DNA of 64,000 nucleotides from the NCBI GenBank assembly GCA_963818445.1, contig CAWFSG010000018.1:62001-126000 (forward strand). The letters run 5' to 3'. This document shows, in pieces, positions 8,502-17,660 of the stretch; the first letter of the stretch is position 1, and each line of letters starts with the position of its first letter. A model generated the notes under the pieces. That model saw nothing but the letters and a program-made list of their open reading frames with translations, ran no database searches and was not told the DNA's origin. Origin of the DNA: Prado023 sp963818445 (lineage in GTDB: Bacteria > Actinomycetota > Actinomycetes > S36-B12 > CAIYMF01). Made by a program: the position numbers and the translations under genes.

Positions 8502-9632
8502 TCAGGCGTCGAGCAGGGCGTTGACGAAGTCCTCGGGCACGAACGGGGCGAGGTCGTCGGGGCCCTCACCGAGGCCGACGAGCTTGACCGGGACGCCGAG
8601 CTCCCGCTGCACGGCCACGACGATCCCGCCCTTGGCCGTGCCGTCGAGCTTCGTGAGCACCAGGCCCGTGACGTCCACGACCTCGCTGAAGACACGCGCC
8701 TGAGTGAGGCCGTTCTGGCCGGTGGTGGCATCGAGCACGAGCAGCACCTCGTCGACGGGCGCCTGCTTCTCGATGACCCGCTTGACCTTGCCCAGCTCGT
8801 CCATGAGCCCGACCTTGGTGTGCAGCCGGCCAGCGGTGTCGATCAGGACGGCGTCGGCCTCGGACTCCATGCCGATACGGACCGCGTCGAAGGCCACCGA
8901 GGCGGGGTCGCCGCCGGCCGGGCCGCGCACGACGGTCGCGCCGACCCGGTCGCCCCAGGATTGGAGCTGGTCAGCGGCCGCGGCGCGGAACGTGTCGGCG
9001 GCCCCGAGCACCACGTGCTGGTCATCGGCGATCAGCACGCGGGCGAGCTTGCCGGTGGTGGTCGTCTTGCCGGTGCCGTTGACGCCCACCACCAGGATGA
9101 TCGCTGGGTGGCCCTCGCGACGGCGGGCGAGCGTGCGGTCCATGGTCGGGTCGACCAGGGCCAGCAGCTCCTCGCCCAGCATGGCGCGCACGCGGGCCGG
9201 GTCGCCGGTGCCCTCGACGCGGACGCGTGTGCGCAGGCGCTCGACCAGCTCAGTGGTCGGGGCGACGCCGAGGTCGGCCTGCAGCAGCAGGGTCTCCACG
9301 TCCTCCCAGTCCTGCTCAGAGATCGAGTCGCTGGACAGCAGGGCGAGCAGGCCCTTGCCCAGCACGCTCTGGCTGCGGGCCAGGCGCGCACGCAGCCGGA
9401 CCAGGCGACCCGCTGTGGGGGCCGGAACCTCGAGCCCGGGGAGGGTCGGCCCGGCAGGGATCGTCGGGGCGGGCGGGGTGAGGGTGCCGGTGCCTGCGTC
9501 GAGGGTCGGGGCGGTGGGAGCCGACACCTGCGGCGGGGTGCGGCGCCGGCTGCGGACGAGGGCGACGCCGCCCACGACCACCAGCAGGAACACCGCGAGG
9601 GAGATCAGGATGTAGGGAAGTGCGTCTTGCAC
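8502..9632 (-). CDS. ftsY: Signal recognition particle receptor FtsY
   Basis: This 376-residue GTPase is the membrane receptor for SRP and docks ribosomes making membrane proteins. An N-terminal anchor helix (residues 7-26, YILISLAVFLLVVVGGVALV) is followed by a Pro/Thr-rich linker, typical of actinobacterial FtsY. The NG domain starts near residue 85. The GTP motifs are GVNGTGKTTTTGKL (183-196), DTAGR, and TKLDGTAKGG. It lies downstream of smc on the same strand, with 162 bp and a strong hairpin between them, so it may have its own promoter. Confidence 0.95.
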   Translation of the reverse strand: MQDALPYILISLAVFLLVVVGGVALVRSRRRTPPQVSAPTAPTLDAGTGTLTPPAPTIPAGPTLPGLEVPAPTAGRLVRLRARLARSQSVLGKGLLALLSSDSISEQDWEDVETLLLQADLGVAPTTELVERLRTRVRVEGTGDPARVRAMLGEELLALVDPTMDRTLARRREGHPAIILVVGVNGTGKTTTTGKLARVLIADDQHVVLGAADTFRAAAADQLQSWGDRVGATVVRGPAGGDPASVAFDAVRIGMESEADAVLIDTAGRLHTKVGLMDELGKVKRVIEKQAPVDEVLLVLDATTGQNGLTQARVFSEVVDVTGLVLTKLDGTAKGGIVVAVQRELGVPVKLVGLGEGPDDLAPFVPEDFVNALLDA

Positions 9633-9742
9633 GGGTCACGCCTAACGGTCGGGGACGACGGGTCCAGATGGCCTCCGGACAGAGCACCATTGTCCCAGAG
9701 CGTTCGGGTGCCGGTGCCCGTCCTGGGCGACCAGCGCGATGG

Positions 9743-9783
9743 TGTGCACGGAATCGACCATCCGATCGTCGATTCCGTGCACA
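9743..9783 (-). terminator. Long perfect hairpin after smc
   Basis: TGTGCACGGAATCGAC (9743-9758) and GTCGATTCCGTGCACA (9768-9783) pair perfectly over 16 bp with a 9-nt loop. It begins 12 bp past the smc stop on the minus strand. There is no U-tract, which is common for terminators in high-GC actinobacteria. It should end or stabilise the smc message before ftsY. Confidence 0.6.
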
Positions 9784-9794
9784 GCGCGTGCGAG

Positions 9795-12700
9795 TTACCC
9801 CGCCTGGCGCTCGCGCATCCGCTGGCTGATCACGTGGGTGACGCCGTCGCCGCGCATGCTCACCCCGTAGAGCGCGTCGGCGATCTCCATGGTGCGCTTC
9901 TGGTGGGTGATCACGATGAGCTGGCTGTTCTCGCGCAGCTCCTCGAGCACGTCGAGCAGGCGGCCGAGGTTGACGTCGTCGAGGGCGGCCTCGACCTCGT
10001 CGAGCACGTAGAACGGGCTCGGACGGGCCTGGAAGAGCGAGACGAGGAACGCCACTGCCGTCAACGAGCGCTCGCCACCGGACAGCAGCGACAGCCGCTT
10101 GATCTTCTTGCCCGGCGGGCGGGCCTCGACCTCGATGCCCGTGGTGAGCATGTTCTCCGGATCGGTCAGGACCAGCCGGCCCGCGCCCCCGGGGAACAGC
10201 CGGGCGAAGACCTGCTCGAACTGTACGGCAACGTCGGCATAGGCGGCCGTGAACACCTCCTCGACGCGGGCGTCCACGTCGTTGATGAGGTCGAGCAGGT
10301 CCTTGCGTGAGCGCTTGAGGTCATCGAGCTGCTCGGTGAGGAAGCGGTGGCGCTCCTCGAGGGCGGCGAACTCCTCCAGCGCGAGCGGGTTCACCTTGCC
10401 CAGCAGCGCCATGGCCTTCTCGGCGGTCTTCAGCCGGCGCTCCTGCTCGGCGCGCACGTAGGGGTAGGGGGCAGGTTCGGGCGCGTTGGGGTCCACGTCG
10501 TCGCCGGGGGCGCGCAGCGACGGCGGCACCAGCTGGTCAGGGCCGTAGTCGGCGATGAGGGCGTCGGTCTCGAGGCCGAACTCGCTCATCGCGCGGTTGG
10601 CCAGGTTCTCGATCCGCAGGCGCTGCTCGGCGCGGGCCACCTCGTCGCGGTGCACGGACGAGGTCAGCTCCTCGAGGTCGGCGGACAGGCCACGGATCCG
10701 GGCGCGCAACTCGGAGAGCTCGGCGTCGGAGGCTGCGCGTGCCTGTTCGGCCGCGGTGCGCGCCTCGGCGGCGGCGACCACGGACGCGTCGAGCCGGGTC
10801 AGCACCAGCGCCCCGCCCGCGGCGACCGCCTGGGCCACGGCAGCCGCCCGGGCGCGACGCTCCCGGCGCTCGACCGCCCGCCGCCGGGACGTGCGCTCGT
10901 TCGCGGCCGCCCGCTCCAGCTGCTCGGCCCGCCCGGCGATGGCCCGCGCGCGCTCCTCGCTGGTGCGCACAGCCAGCCGCGCCTCCACCTCGGCGCGCCG
11001 CGCAGCTTCGGCGGCGAGCGCGGCCTCATCGCGCGCGTCCGGGGAGGGGTCGGCATCGTCCACCGGGTCGGCGCTGGCCCGGTCCATCCGTGCGGCTAGC
11101 TCGGCCAGCGTGGCGCGGTCGTCGGCCAGGGCCTGCTCGGAGGCCGCGAGCATCCGGTCGATCCGCTCGGCCTCGGCCAGGGCGGCCCGCGACTGCTGGC
11201 CCAGGTTGCCCAGCTGCTCGGCGACGGCGGCCATCCGCGCGTCGGACTCATGCAGTCGGTCCAGGGCCTCGTCGCTGGCCCTGGCGGCGGACTCACGCTC
11301 GGTCCGCAGCGCGGCCAGCTCGAACCGGAGCCGCTCGGCGTCGTGCACGGCCGTCGCGAGCTCGGTGCGTGCCTGCTCCAGGGATGCAGTGACCTCGATC
11401 CGGCTGGGCGCGGCCTGCGAGCCGCCGACGACCAGGCCGCGGCCGACCAGGTCCCCGGTGCGCGTCACCACGAGCAGCCCCGGCACGGATCCGGCGACGT
11501 CGAGGGCCGCGGAGAGGTCCCCGTCCACGACGGCGACCCGGTCGAGCAGGGCGGTCAGCGCAGGGGCAGCCGAGCCGTCACTGGTCACGCACTCAAGGGC
11601 GTACCGCACCCCCGCGGGAAGCGACGGCCATGCCGTGCGATCCGTCGCGCCCAGCTCCGGGACGAGCACCGCGGCGCGTCCACGGTCGTCGGCGGCCAGC
11701 CATTCCAGGGCGGCCAGTGCCGATCCGGCCCCATCTGCCAGCGCGGCATCAGCGGCCGCGCCGAGGGCCGCACCGATCGCGACCTCGTAGCCGGGCTCGA
11801 CGCGCAGGGTGGCGGCCAACGAGCCGGACACGCCCGGCACCGCTCCCCCGGCCAGCTCCCCGGAGGCGTCGGCCACGGCGATCATCGGCGCCAGGGCCTC
11901 GACGCGTGCGGCCAGCCCGGCGCGGGTCCGCTCCACCTGCGACTCGCGGGCAGCCAGCTCGGCGATCCGGTCATCGATGGCGGTGAGGGCGGCCTGCGCG
12001 GACTCGAAGCCCGAGTCGAGGTCGACTTCGCCCTCGTCGAGCCCGGCGATCGACGCCTCCAGGGTGCGGAAGTCATGATCGGCCTTCGTGGCGCGCTCCC
12101 TGGCCGCCTGCACCTGGCCGCGCAGGCGCTCGATCTCGCTGGCCCGGGCCTCGGCGCGTGAGCGTGCGGCGTTGACCTGCCCCTGCAGGCGGACCACACC
12201 CTCGCGCCGGTCGGAGGCCGCACGAACGGCGGCCCGCAGCTCCTGCTCCGCGGTGGCCAGAGCCGCCTCCGCCGCGGTGCGCACGGACACGGCCATGCTC
12301 AGGGCGGCCCGCTGCTCCTCGACGGCACGGTTGAGGTCGGCCTCCTGGCTGCGCATCGCGCGGGACTCGTTCTCCATGTCCTCCGGTGCTCGCCCGCGCC
12401 GCTCCTCCTCGGGCTCGGGCGCAAGGCTGCGGACCCGCTCGGAAGCCATGCCCACGGTGCCGGCCAGCCGCTCGCGCAGTCCCGACAGGGCGAACCAGGT
12501 CTCCTGGGCCGCGGTCAACGCCGGGGCGTCGGCCATGGCGGCCGCCTCGCGGACGGCCTCGGCGGACTGGGCGTTGGCCAGCTCGGCCTCCACGAGCGCC
12601 CGGCGCTCACGGACCGCCGACTCGTCGGCGACCTCCTGCTCGTACTGCGAGGTCAGTGTGTGCAGGTCGTCGGCGAGCAGCCGCAGCGCGGCGTCGCGGA

Positions 12701-13364
12701 CATCGGTCTGGATGACGCTCGCCCGTCGGGCGACCTCGGCCTGCTTGCCCAAGGGCGTGAGCTGGCGACGCAGCTCGGTGGTGAGGTCCTGCACGCGCGT
12801 GAGGTTGGCCTGCATCGCGTCGAGCTTGCGAACCGCCCGCTCCTTGCGCTTGCGGTGCTTGAGGACGCCCGCGGCCTCCTCGATGAACCCGCGGCGCTCC
12901 TCAGGGGTGGCGTGCAGGATCTGGTCGAGCTGCCCCTGCCCGACGATCACGTGCATCTCGCGGCCGATGCCCGAGTCACTCAGCAATTCCTGGATGTCGA
13001 GCAGGCGGCAGGCGGTGCCGTTGATGGAGTACTCCGAGCCACCGGAGCGGAACATCACCCGGGAGATCGTGACCTCCGAGTAGTCGATCGGCAGGGCCCC
13101 GTCGGAGTTGTCGATGGTCAGTGACACCTCGGCCCGCCCGAGCGGGGCGCGCCCGGACGTCCCGGCGAAGATGACGTCCTCCATCTTGCCGCCGCGCAGG
13201 CTCTTGGCCCCCTGTTCGCCCATGACCCAGGCCAGGGCGTCGACGACGTTGGACTTGCCCGAACCGTTGGGGCCCACGACGCACGTCACGCCCGGCTCGA
13301 AGGCCAGGGTCGTCGACGACGCGAAGGACTTGAAGCCCTTGACGTTCAGGCTCTTGAGATGCAC
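9795..13364 (-). CDS. smc: Chromosome segregation ATPase SMC
   Basis: At 1,189 residues this is a full-length bacterial SMC, which organises and segregates chromosomes with ScpA and ScpB. Walker A GPNGSGKSNV is at residues 31-40. Two long coiled-coil arms rich in Ala, Glu and Arg flank a hinge at roughly 500-660. The C-terminal head has the ABC signature LLSGGERSLTAVAF near 1093 and Walker B FYVLDEVEAALDD near 1118. The reading frame is intact over 3.5 kb, which is notable because many other genes here carry single-base frame breaks. Its neighbours (small coiled-coil gene, acylphosphatase, mutM, rnc upstream; ftsY downstream) repeat the mycobacterial order. Confidence 0.97.
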   Translation of the reverse strand: MHLKSLNVKGFKSFASSTTLAFEPGVTCVVGPNGSGKSNVVDALAWVMGEQGAKSLRGGKMEDVIFAGTSGRAPLGRAEVSLTIDNSDGALPIDYSEVTISRVMFRSGGSEYSINGTACRLLDIQELLSDSGIGREMHVIVGQGQLDQILHATPEERRGFIEEAAGVLKHRKRKERAVRKLDAMQANLTRVQDLTTELRRQLTPLGKQAEVARRASVIQTDVRDAALRLLADDLHTLTSQYEQEVADESAVRERRALVEAELANAQSAEAVREAAAMADAPALTAAQETWFALSGLRERLAGTVGMASERVRSLAPEPEEERRGRAPEDMENESRAMRSQEADLNRAVEEQRAALSMAVSVRTAAEAALATAEQELRAAVRAASDRREGVVRLQGQVNAARSRAEARASEIERLRGQVQAARERATKADHDFRTLEASIAGLDEGEVDLDSGFESAQAALTAIDDRIAELAARESQVERTRAGLAARVEALAPMIAVADASGELAGGAVPGVSGSLAATLRVEPGYEVAIGAALGAAADAALADGAGSALAALEWLAADDRGRAAVLVPELGATDRTAWPSLPAGVRYALECVTSDGSAAPALTALLDRVAVVDGDLSAALDVAGSVPGLLVVTRTGDLVGRGLVVGGSQAAPSRIEVTASLEQARTELATAVHDAERLRFELAALRTERESAARASDEALDRLHESDARMAAVAEQLGNLGQQSRAALAEAERIDRMLAASEQALADDRATLAELAARMDRASADPVDDADPSPDARDEAALAAEAARRAEVEARLAVRTSEERARAIAGRAEQLERAAANERTSRRRAVERRERRARAAAVAQAVAAGGALVLTRLDASVVAAAEARTAAEQARAASDAELSELRARIRGLSADLEELTSSVHRDEVARAEQRLRIENLANRAMSEFGLETDALIADYGPDQLVPPSLRAPGDDVDPNAPEPAPYPYVRAEQERRLKTAEKAMALLGKVNPLALEEFAALEERHRFLTEQLDDLKRSRKDLLDLINDVDARVEEVFTAAYADVAVQFEQVFARLFPGGAGRLVLTDPENMLTTGIEVEARPPGKKIKRLSLLSGGERSLTAVAFLVSLFQARPSPFYVLDEVEAALDDVNLGRLLDVLEELRENSQLIVITHQKRTMEIADALYGVSMRGDGVTHVISQRMRERQAG

Positions 13365-13414
13365 GGACCGAAACCTACGCGATGCGGCGCCTCACACCCG
13401 GCAACGGCCGCGCT

Positions 13415-13606
13415 TCAGACGAGGGCGGTGTCCTGCGACGTCAGCAGCGCGAGGTCCAGGTCATGATCGGCGAAGTCGACGCGCTCGGCCCGGCGCAACT
13501 CGGCGAGCTCGGCCTCCAGCTGGCGGACCCGGGCCCGCAGGGTTGCCAACTCCGCTGCCGTCCGCGGATCAGGACCACCCAGGACGCCGTAGATCGCCTT
13601 GCCCAT
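13415..13606 (-). CDS. Small coiled-coil protein between acylphosphatase and smc
   Basis: This 63-residue protein begins MGKAIYGVLGGPDPRTAAEL and continues with a heptad-like stretch (LRARVRQLEAELAELRR) that predicts a short coiled coil, then an acidic tail. It is soluble and has no cysteines. Small proteins of this kind occur near smc in other actinobacteria as far as I recall, but I know no function. It lies 50 bp upstream of smc on the same strand and could be co-transcribed. I favour a real gene because the N-terminal motif and heptads are non-random. Confidence 0.55.
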   Translation of the reverse strand: MGKAIYGVLGGPDPRTAAELATLRARVRQLEAELAELRRAERVDFADHDLDLALLTSQDTALV

Positions 13607-13683
13607 CGCAACTCCTGCCCATCGGGGCCCCATCCGGACCGTCTTCAAGGGTGACAGCCGGAGGGGCGTCGGGTCAAGCGCTG

Positions 13684-13705
13684 CGATATGTCGAATCGAT
13701 ATGTC
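13684..13705. repeat. CGATATGTC direct repeat
   Basis: CGATATGTC occurs at 13684-13692 and again at 13697-13705, 13 bp apart, in the 125-bp gap between the acylphosphatase and the small coiled-coil gene. It is an AT-richer patch in a GC-rich setting and could be a regulator site or promoter for the smc unit. The rest of the gap shows nothing else. Confidence 0.3.
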
Positions 13706-13731
13706 ACGGGCCGCCGGGACCTGGCCGGGCC

Positions 13732-14040
13732 TCACCTGCAGGTGAACGACCGGAACCCGCCCTGGGCCGGGCCCCAGTGGGCGTCCACGAACTCCACGCG
13801 CCCCGGGCGACGCACGGTCCGGGGGCCGTTGCCGGTCAACCAGTCCAGGACCTTCTGGCAGGAGGCCTCGGGCCCCTCGGCGATCACCCGGACGTCGCCG
13901 TTGGGGAGGTTCTCGGCGACGCCGACGAGCTTCATGGTCTGGGCCAGCGCCATCGTCGACCACCGGAACCCGACCCCTTGGACGTAGCCCTGGACGGTCG
14001 CGGTGAGCCGGACCGGCGGGTCGGGTGAGGACTGCTCCAC
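13732..14040 (-). CDS. acyP: Acylphosphatase
   Basis: This 102-residue enzyme hydrolyses acyl phosphates such as acetyl or carbamoyl phosphate. The catalytic loop VQGYVQGVGFRW carries the conserved arginine, and the later WSTMALAQTMKLVGVAENLPNGDV region (given as WSTMALAQTM and GVAENLPNGDV) supplies the conserved asparagine. Length and motif order are standard. The start is GTG at 14040, four bases after the mutM stop. Placement next to smc matches mycobacteria; its physiological substrate is unclear in any species. Confidence 0.9.
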   Translation of the reverse strand: MEQSSPDPPVRLTATVQGYVQGVGFRWSTMALAQTMKLVGVAENLPNGDVRVIAEGPEASCQKVLDWLTGNGPRTVRRPGRVEFVDAHWGPAQGGFRSFTCR

Positions 14041-14044
14041 GCCC

Positions 14045-14953
14045 CTAGTGTGGCAAGCGCGGCGGCCGCTGACACGCCGGGCAGAAGTGGCTGGAGCGGT
14101 TCATGAAGTGCTCGCGGACGATCTGCGCCCCGCACCGGGGGCAGGGCAGGCCCGCCCGGCCGTAGACGGCCAGCCCGCGTCCGTAGTAGCCGCTCTCCCC
14201 GTTGACGTTCACGTACAGGCTGTCGAAGGACGTCCCGCCCTCGGCCAGCGACGCCGCCATCACCGCCGTGGCCTCCTCGAGCACGCCGACCAGCGTGCCG
14301 ACACTGAGCCGGTCCGCGCGCCGCCGCGGGTGCACCCCCGCGGCCCAGAGCGCCTCGTCGGCGTAGATGTTGCCGATGCCCGAGACCAGGTTCTGGGCCA
14401 GGAGCAGCCTCTTGACCTCCACACGATGGCTGCGCATCGCCCGCGCCACAGCACGGACGTCGAAGGCGGGGTCCATGGGATCGGGAGCGATGTCACGCAC
14501 GAGGTCCGGAACGGGAACGCCGAGTGGATCAGCAACCACCGGGGACGCGGCCAGCCAGCCGAAGGTCCGCTGGTCCAGGAACCAGAGGTGGCGCTCACCG
14601 AGGTCGAAGTGCGCCCGCGCATGCCGGTGCGGCCTCCCCGCGCTGTCCTCACCCTCACCGCCGATGTCCAGCGCCGGGCTCCCCGTGGCCGACTCCACGC
14701 GGAACTGCCCGCTCATGCCCAGGTGGGCGGCCAGCACGAGGTCGGGGTCATCGGTGACCAGCCAGAGGAACTTGCCGCGCCGCCCGGTCCCGGTGAGCGT
14801 GCGTCCGGTCAGGACCGACTCGAAGTGGGCGGATCCCTGCACCTGGCGGCGCACGGCTCGCGGGTGCAGGGCCTCGACCCGGTGGATCCGCTGGTCGAGC
14901 ACGTGGGCGGCCAGTCCCCGGCGCACGACCTCCACCTCGGGCAGCTCGGGCAT
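14045..14953 (-). CDS. mutM: Formamidopyrimidine-DNA glycosylase
   Basis: This 302-residue base-excision repair enzyme removes 8-oxoguanine and ring-opened purines and nicks the site. The mature N-terminus PELPEVEVVRRGL gives the catalytic proline and glutamate. The helix-two-turn-helix region includes LLLAQNLVSGIGNIYADEAL. A C-terminal zinc finger is complete (CPRCG then CPACQ). The start ATG overlaps the rnc stop by one base (TGATG), so the two genes are coupled. Confidence 0.96.
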   Translation of the reverse strand: MPELPEVEVVRRGLAAHVLDQRIHRVEALHPRAVRRQVQGSAHFESVLTGRTLTGTGRRGKFLWLVTDDPDLVLAAHLGMSGQFRVESATGSPALDIGGEGEDSAGRPHRHARAHFDLGERHLWFLDQRTFGWLAASPVVADPLGVPVPDLVRDIAPDPMDPAFDVRAVARAMRSHRVEVKRLLLAQNLVSGIGNIYADEALWAAGVHPRRRADRLSVGTLVGVLEEATAVMAASLAEGGTSFDSLYVNVNGESGYYGRGLAVYGRAGLPCPRCGAQIVREHFMNRSSHFCPACQRPPRLPH

Positions 14954-15693
14954 CAGCCGGTGGCGTACTCGGGGTGCGCCGAGAGCAGGGCCTCATACGC
15001 AGCCGCTGCTGCCATCTGCTCGGCAACCTTCTTCGAGGGCCCGATGCCCTCTCCGATCACCGAGTCGCCGACCGTGACCACGGCGGCGAAGTGCTTCGCG
15101 TGGTCCGGACCTGTGGCGCTGACCTCGTAGCACGGCACGCCCACGCCGGTCCGCGAGCCCAGCTCCTGCAGGGAGGTCTTCCAGTCCAGGCCGGCCCCCA
15201 TTCCGGCGGCGAGCTCCATCCGCTCGTCGAGCAGGCGATGCACGAGATCCCCGGCGGCCTCCAGGCCCAGGTCGAGGTACACGGCACCGAGGATGGCCTC
15301 CATGGCGTCGGCCAGGATCGAGCTCTTGTCCCGGCCCCCGGTGGTCTGCTCGCCGCGGCCCAGGAGCATGAACTCCCCGACGCCCAGCTCACGCGCGACC
15401 TCAGCCAGCGTGCGCGCGTTCACGACCGCCGCCCGGTACTTGGCCAGCCGGCTCTCAGGGACGTCAGGATGGGCGTGGTAGAGGGCGTCGGTGACCACGA
15501 TCCCCAGGACCGCGTCGCCGAGGAACTCCAGGCGCTCGTTGTGCGGGAGCCCACCGTTCTCGTAGGCGTAGGACCGGTGGGTCAGGGCATGGCGAAGCGC
15601 CCCGTGGTCAATGGTGACCCCGAGGCGCTCGGCGAGGACGTCCAGGTCGTCGCGTGCGGGCAGCCCCACATGCGCAACTGCTCGGTCGGGCAC
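14953..15693 (-). CDS. rnc: Ribonuclease III
   Basis: This endonuclease of about 246 residues cuts double-stranded RNA and matures rRNA. The signature NERLEFLGDAVLGIVVTDAL holds the metal-binding glutamate and aspartate, and a second acidic pair lies in DAMEAILGAVYLDLG. A C-terminal double-stranded RNA-binding domain is present (SLQELGSRTGVGVPCYEVSA and GIGPSKKVAEQMAAAAA). The GTG at 15693 is chosen, 11 bp after the rpmF stop; another GTG at 15669 is possible. It sits in the DUF177-rpmF-rnc-mutM run typical of actinobacteria. Confidence 0.95.
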   Translation of the reverse strand: MPDRAVAHVGLPARDDLDVLAERLGVTIDHGALRHALTHRSYAYENGGLPHNERLEFLGDAVLGIVVTDALYHAHPDVPESRLAKYRAAVVNARTLAEVARELGVGEFMLLGRGEQTTGGRDKSSILADAMEAILGAVYLDLGLEAAGDLVHRLLDERMELAAGMGAGLDWKTSLQELGSRTGVGVPCYEVSATGPDHAKHFAAVVTVGDSVIGEGIGPSKKVAEQMAAAAAYEALLSAHPEYATG

Positions 15694-15704
15694 CGGCGAC
15701 GCGA

Positions 15705-15878
15705 TCAGACGTCGAGAACTTGCCGCTTGGCGTAGGTGCCGCACGTCGGGCACGCAGTGTGCGGCAGCTTCTGCGCGCGGCAGCGGTCGCACGTCACGAG
15801 CGTGATCGGGGCGGCCTTCCACTGCGAACGGCGGGCGCGCGTGTTGGAGCGGGACATCTTCCGCTTCGGAACAGCCAC
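15705..15878 (-). CDS. rpmF: 50S ribosomal protein L32 (zinc form)
   Basis: This 57-residue ribosomal protein begins with AVPKRKMSRSNTRARRSQWK after a GTG start and carries two Cys pairs, CDRC at about 30-33 and CPTC at 43-46, so it is the zinc-ribbon form. It directly follows the DUF177 gene with one base between, as in most bacteria, and is followed by rnc. Confidence 0.96.
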   Translation of the reverse strand: MAVPKRKMSRSNTRARRSQWKAAPITLVTCDRCRAQKLPHTACPTCGTYAKRQVLDV

Positions 15879-15879
15879 G

Positions 15880-16419
15880 TCAGTCTTCCTTCTCAGTCGT
15901 TTCCAGTCCGGCGAGGCCTGCCCACCGGGGGTCGATCCGGTCATGCGCGTGCGTGGGGTCCTCGGCCAACCGGGCGCCGCACTCCACGCACAACCCGGGG
16001 CAGTCGACCCGACACAGTGGCGCCAGCGGAAGGGCCAGCACCACAGCATCGCGTACGACCGGGTCGAGATCGAGGAAGTCCCCGTCGATGACGGGCAGCT
16101 CCTCCTCCTCTTCCGGCCCCGGCTCGTGGAGGTACAGCTCAGTCAGCGGCACGGTCTGGTCCCATTCGACTGGGTCCAGGCACCGTGCGCACTCACCGCT
16201 CACGGTGACCGACGCGGTCCCCGAGACCAGCACACCCTCCACCACCGCTTCGAAGCGCAGGACCAGCACCAGGTCGGAGCCGGGCTGCACCACAGCCACG
16301 CCACCACCGAGGTCGGCGGGTGCGGGGACTGTGCGGTCCACCTCCATCATCGACCCTGCACGGCGTCCCAGGTCCCGGATATCGAAGACCAGGGGGTCGC
16401 GCGGATCGAGGTTGGACAT
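15880..16419 (-). CDS. DUF177 / YceD family protein
   Basis: This 179-residue protein belongs to the DUF177 (YceD) family, which is almost always encoded just before rpmF and has been linked to 23S rRNA accumulation in plants and bacteria. The core GECARCLDPVEWDQTVPLTE and the C-terminal cysteine cluster CRVDCPGLCVECGARLAED (Cys residues at the usual spacing) are visible, with an acidic EEEEE stretch between them. The ATG at 16419 is preferred because GGGAAGG precedes it; two upstream in-frame ATG/GTG codons exist. The 162-bp gap upstream holds a TATCCT on the minus strand (16474-16479) that could be a -10 element. Confidence 0.85.
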   Translation of the reverse strand: MSNLDPRDPLVFDIRDLGRRAGSMMEVDRTVPAPADLGGGVAVVQPGSDLVLVLRFEAVVEGVLVSGTASVTVSGECARCLDPVEWDQTVPLTELYLHEPGPEEEEELPVIDGDFLDLDPVVRDAVVLALPLAPLCRVDCPGLCVECGARLAEDPTHAHDRIDPRWAGLAGLETTEKED

Positions 16420-16581
16420 GGACCTTCCCGATGGCATCACACGTGTGGCCCTCAACGTGAGGACCACCGCAGAAGGATACCGCAGGGGCGGTCAGGGGAG
16501 GAAATGCACGGAAGTGCCGACGCACTGCCACGGACAGCGCCCTGCCGCAGCCGGGATCGGGGCCCGAGCCGCGATGTCGAC

Positions 16582-17166
16582 CTACCGGTCGTAGCCGTCG
16601 CCCGCGCCGGGGTAGGTGTAGCGCTCGCGGATCCGGTCACGGCCCTTCTGCACGGCCGCCAGGGTCTTGGTCAGGCTGGCCTCGAACGCGGCGAACTTGT
16701 CCTCCACGTACTGGTCGACCTCCTGACGCATGGCCTCGGCCTCAGCCACGCCCTGGGCGCGGATCGCATCGGCCTCGGCGAGGGCGACCTGGGTGACCTC
16801 ATGGGTGCTGACCATGTGGGCCTGTTGGGCGCTGGCCTGGTCGATGATCGCCTGCGCCTCCCGGGTGCCCTCGGCGAGCATCCGCTCCACCTCACGGTTG
16901 GCCTCGGCGACCATCCGCTCGGCCTCCCGGAAGCCCTCCTCCACCACGCCGACGCGGTCGGCGAGCAGCTCCTCGGCCTCCTGCACGGAGGTGGGCAGCA
17001 TCTGGCGGATCGCGTCGAGCAGGTCCAGCACCTCGTTGCGGTTCACGACGCACTTGTCGGACATCGGCATCGCCCGCGCGGCCTCGACGATGTCGGACAG
17101 CTCGTCGAGAACCGTGTAGACGTCGGCGGTACGGGGGTCCGCGGCAGCGACCGGGTCCTGGGTCAT
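16582..17166 (-). CDS. SepIVA/DivIVA-like coiled-coil protein
   Basis: This 194-residue protein is almost entirely charged helix from about residue 60 to 180, with ADRVGVVEEGFREAERMVAE and long Ala/Glu/Gln heptads, and no membrane segment. It corresponds in place and character to mycobacterial SepIVA (Rv2927c), a DivIVA-related protein needed for division and envelope growth; such genes are sometimes mis-annotated as ATP synthase subunit b because of the helix. The N-terminal domain begins MTQDPVAAADPRTADVYTVL and includes MPMSDKCVVNRNEVLDLLD. It lies 14 bp after coaD. Confidence 0.75.
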   Translation of the reverse strand: MTQDPVAAADPRTADVYTVLDELSDIVEAARAMPMSDKCVVNRNEVLDLLDAIRQMLPTSVQEAEELLADRVGVVEEGFREAERMVAEANREVERMLAEGTREAQAIIDQASAQQAHMVSTHEVTQVALAEADAIRAQGVAEAEAMRQEVDQYVEDKFAAFEASLTKTLAAVQKGRDRIRERYTYPGAGDGYDR

Positions 17167-17180
17167 CGCACTCCTGTAGA

Positions 17181-17660
17181 TCAGTTGGCGGACAGCTTGG
17201 CCTGCAGGGCCGTGTGGACCCTCGCGGGGATCAGTCCGCTGACATCCCCACCATACGTCGCGACCTCCTTGACCAACGAGGACGACAGGTACGAGTAGAG
17301 CGGATTGGTGGAGATGAACAGGGTCTCGATGCCCGCCAGGCCGAAGTTCATCTGGGCCATCTGCAGCTCGTAGTCGAAGTCGGTGATCGCGCGCAGGCCC
17401 TTGACGATCGCGATGATCTCGTTGTCCCGGCAGTAGTCGACCAGCAACCCGTGGAAGCTGTCGATCCGGATGTTGGGCACATGCGCCAACTCGGCGCCGA
17501 GGAGCTCGATGCGCTCCTCGACGCTGAACATCGAGGTCTTCTTCTTGTTCACCAGGACACCGACGGTGACCTCGTCGAAGAGCGCCGACGCGCGCATGAA
17601 CACATCGATGTGTCCGTTGGTGACCGGATCGAACGATCCCGGGCATACCGCTCTGCGCAT
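17181..17660 (-). CDS. coaD: Phosphopantetheine adenylyltransferase
   Basis: This 159-residue enzyme makes dephospho-CoA from 4'-phosphopantetheine and ATP, the fourth step of CoA synthesis. The N-terminal CPGSFDPVTNGHID holds the T/HxGH nucleotide-transfer motif, and the C-terminal ISTNPLYSYLSSSLVKEVA is the matching ISSxxxR-type region. Length is normal. Two adjacent ATGs overlap the rsmD stop; the second (17660) gives the usual MRRAVCPGSFDP start with a better spacing from GGAGAGG. Confidence 0.95.
   Translation of the reverse strand: MRRAVCPGSFDPVTNGHIDVFMRASALFDEVTVGVLVNKKKTSMFSVEERIELLGAELAHVPNIRIDSFHGLLVDYCRDNEIIAIVKGLRAITDFDYELQMAQMNFGLAGIETLFISTNPLYSYLSSSLVKEVATYGGDVSGLIPARVHTALQAKLSAN

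Noticed and set aside
8704..13083. Several long plus-strand frames opposite ftsY and smc
   Set aside because: Ser/Arg/Ala-rich shadow frames; no motif, no ribosome sites.
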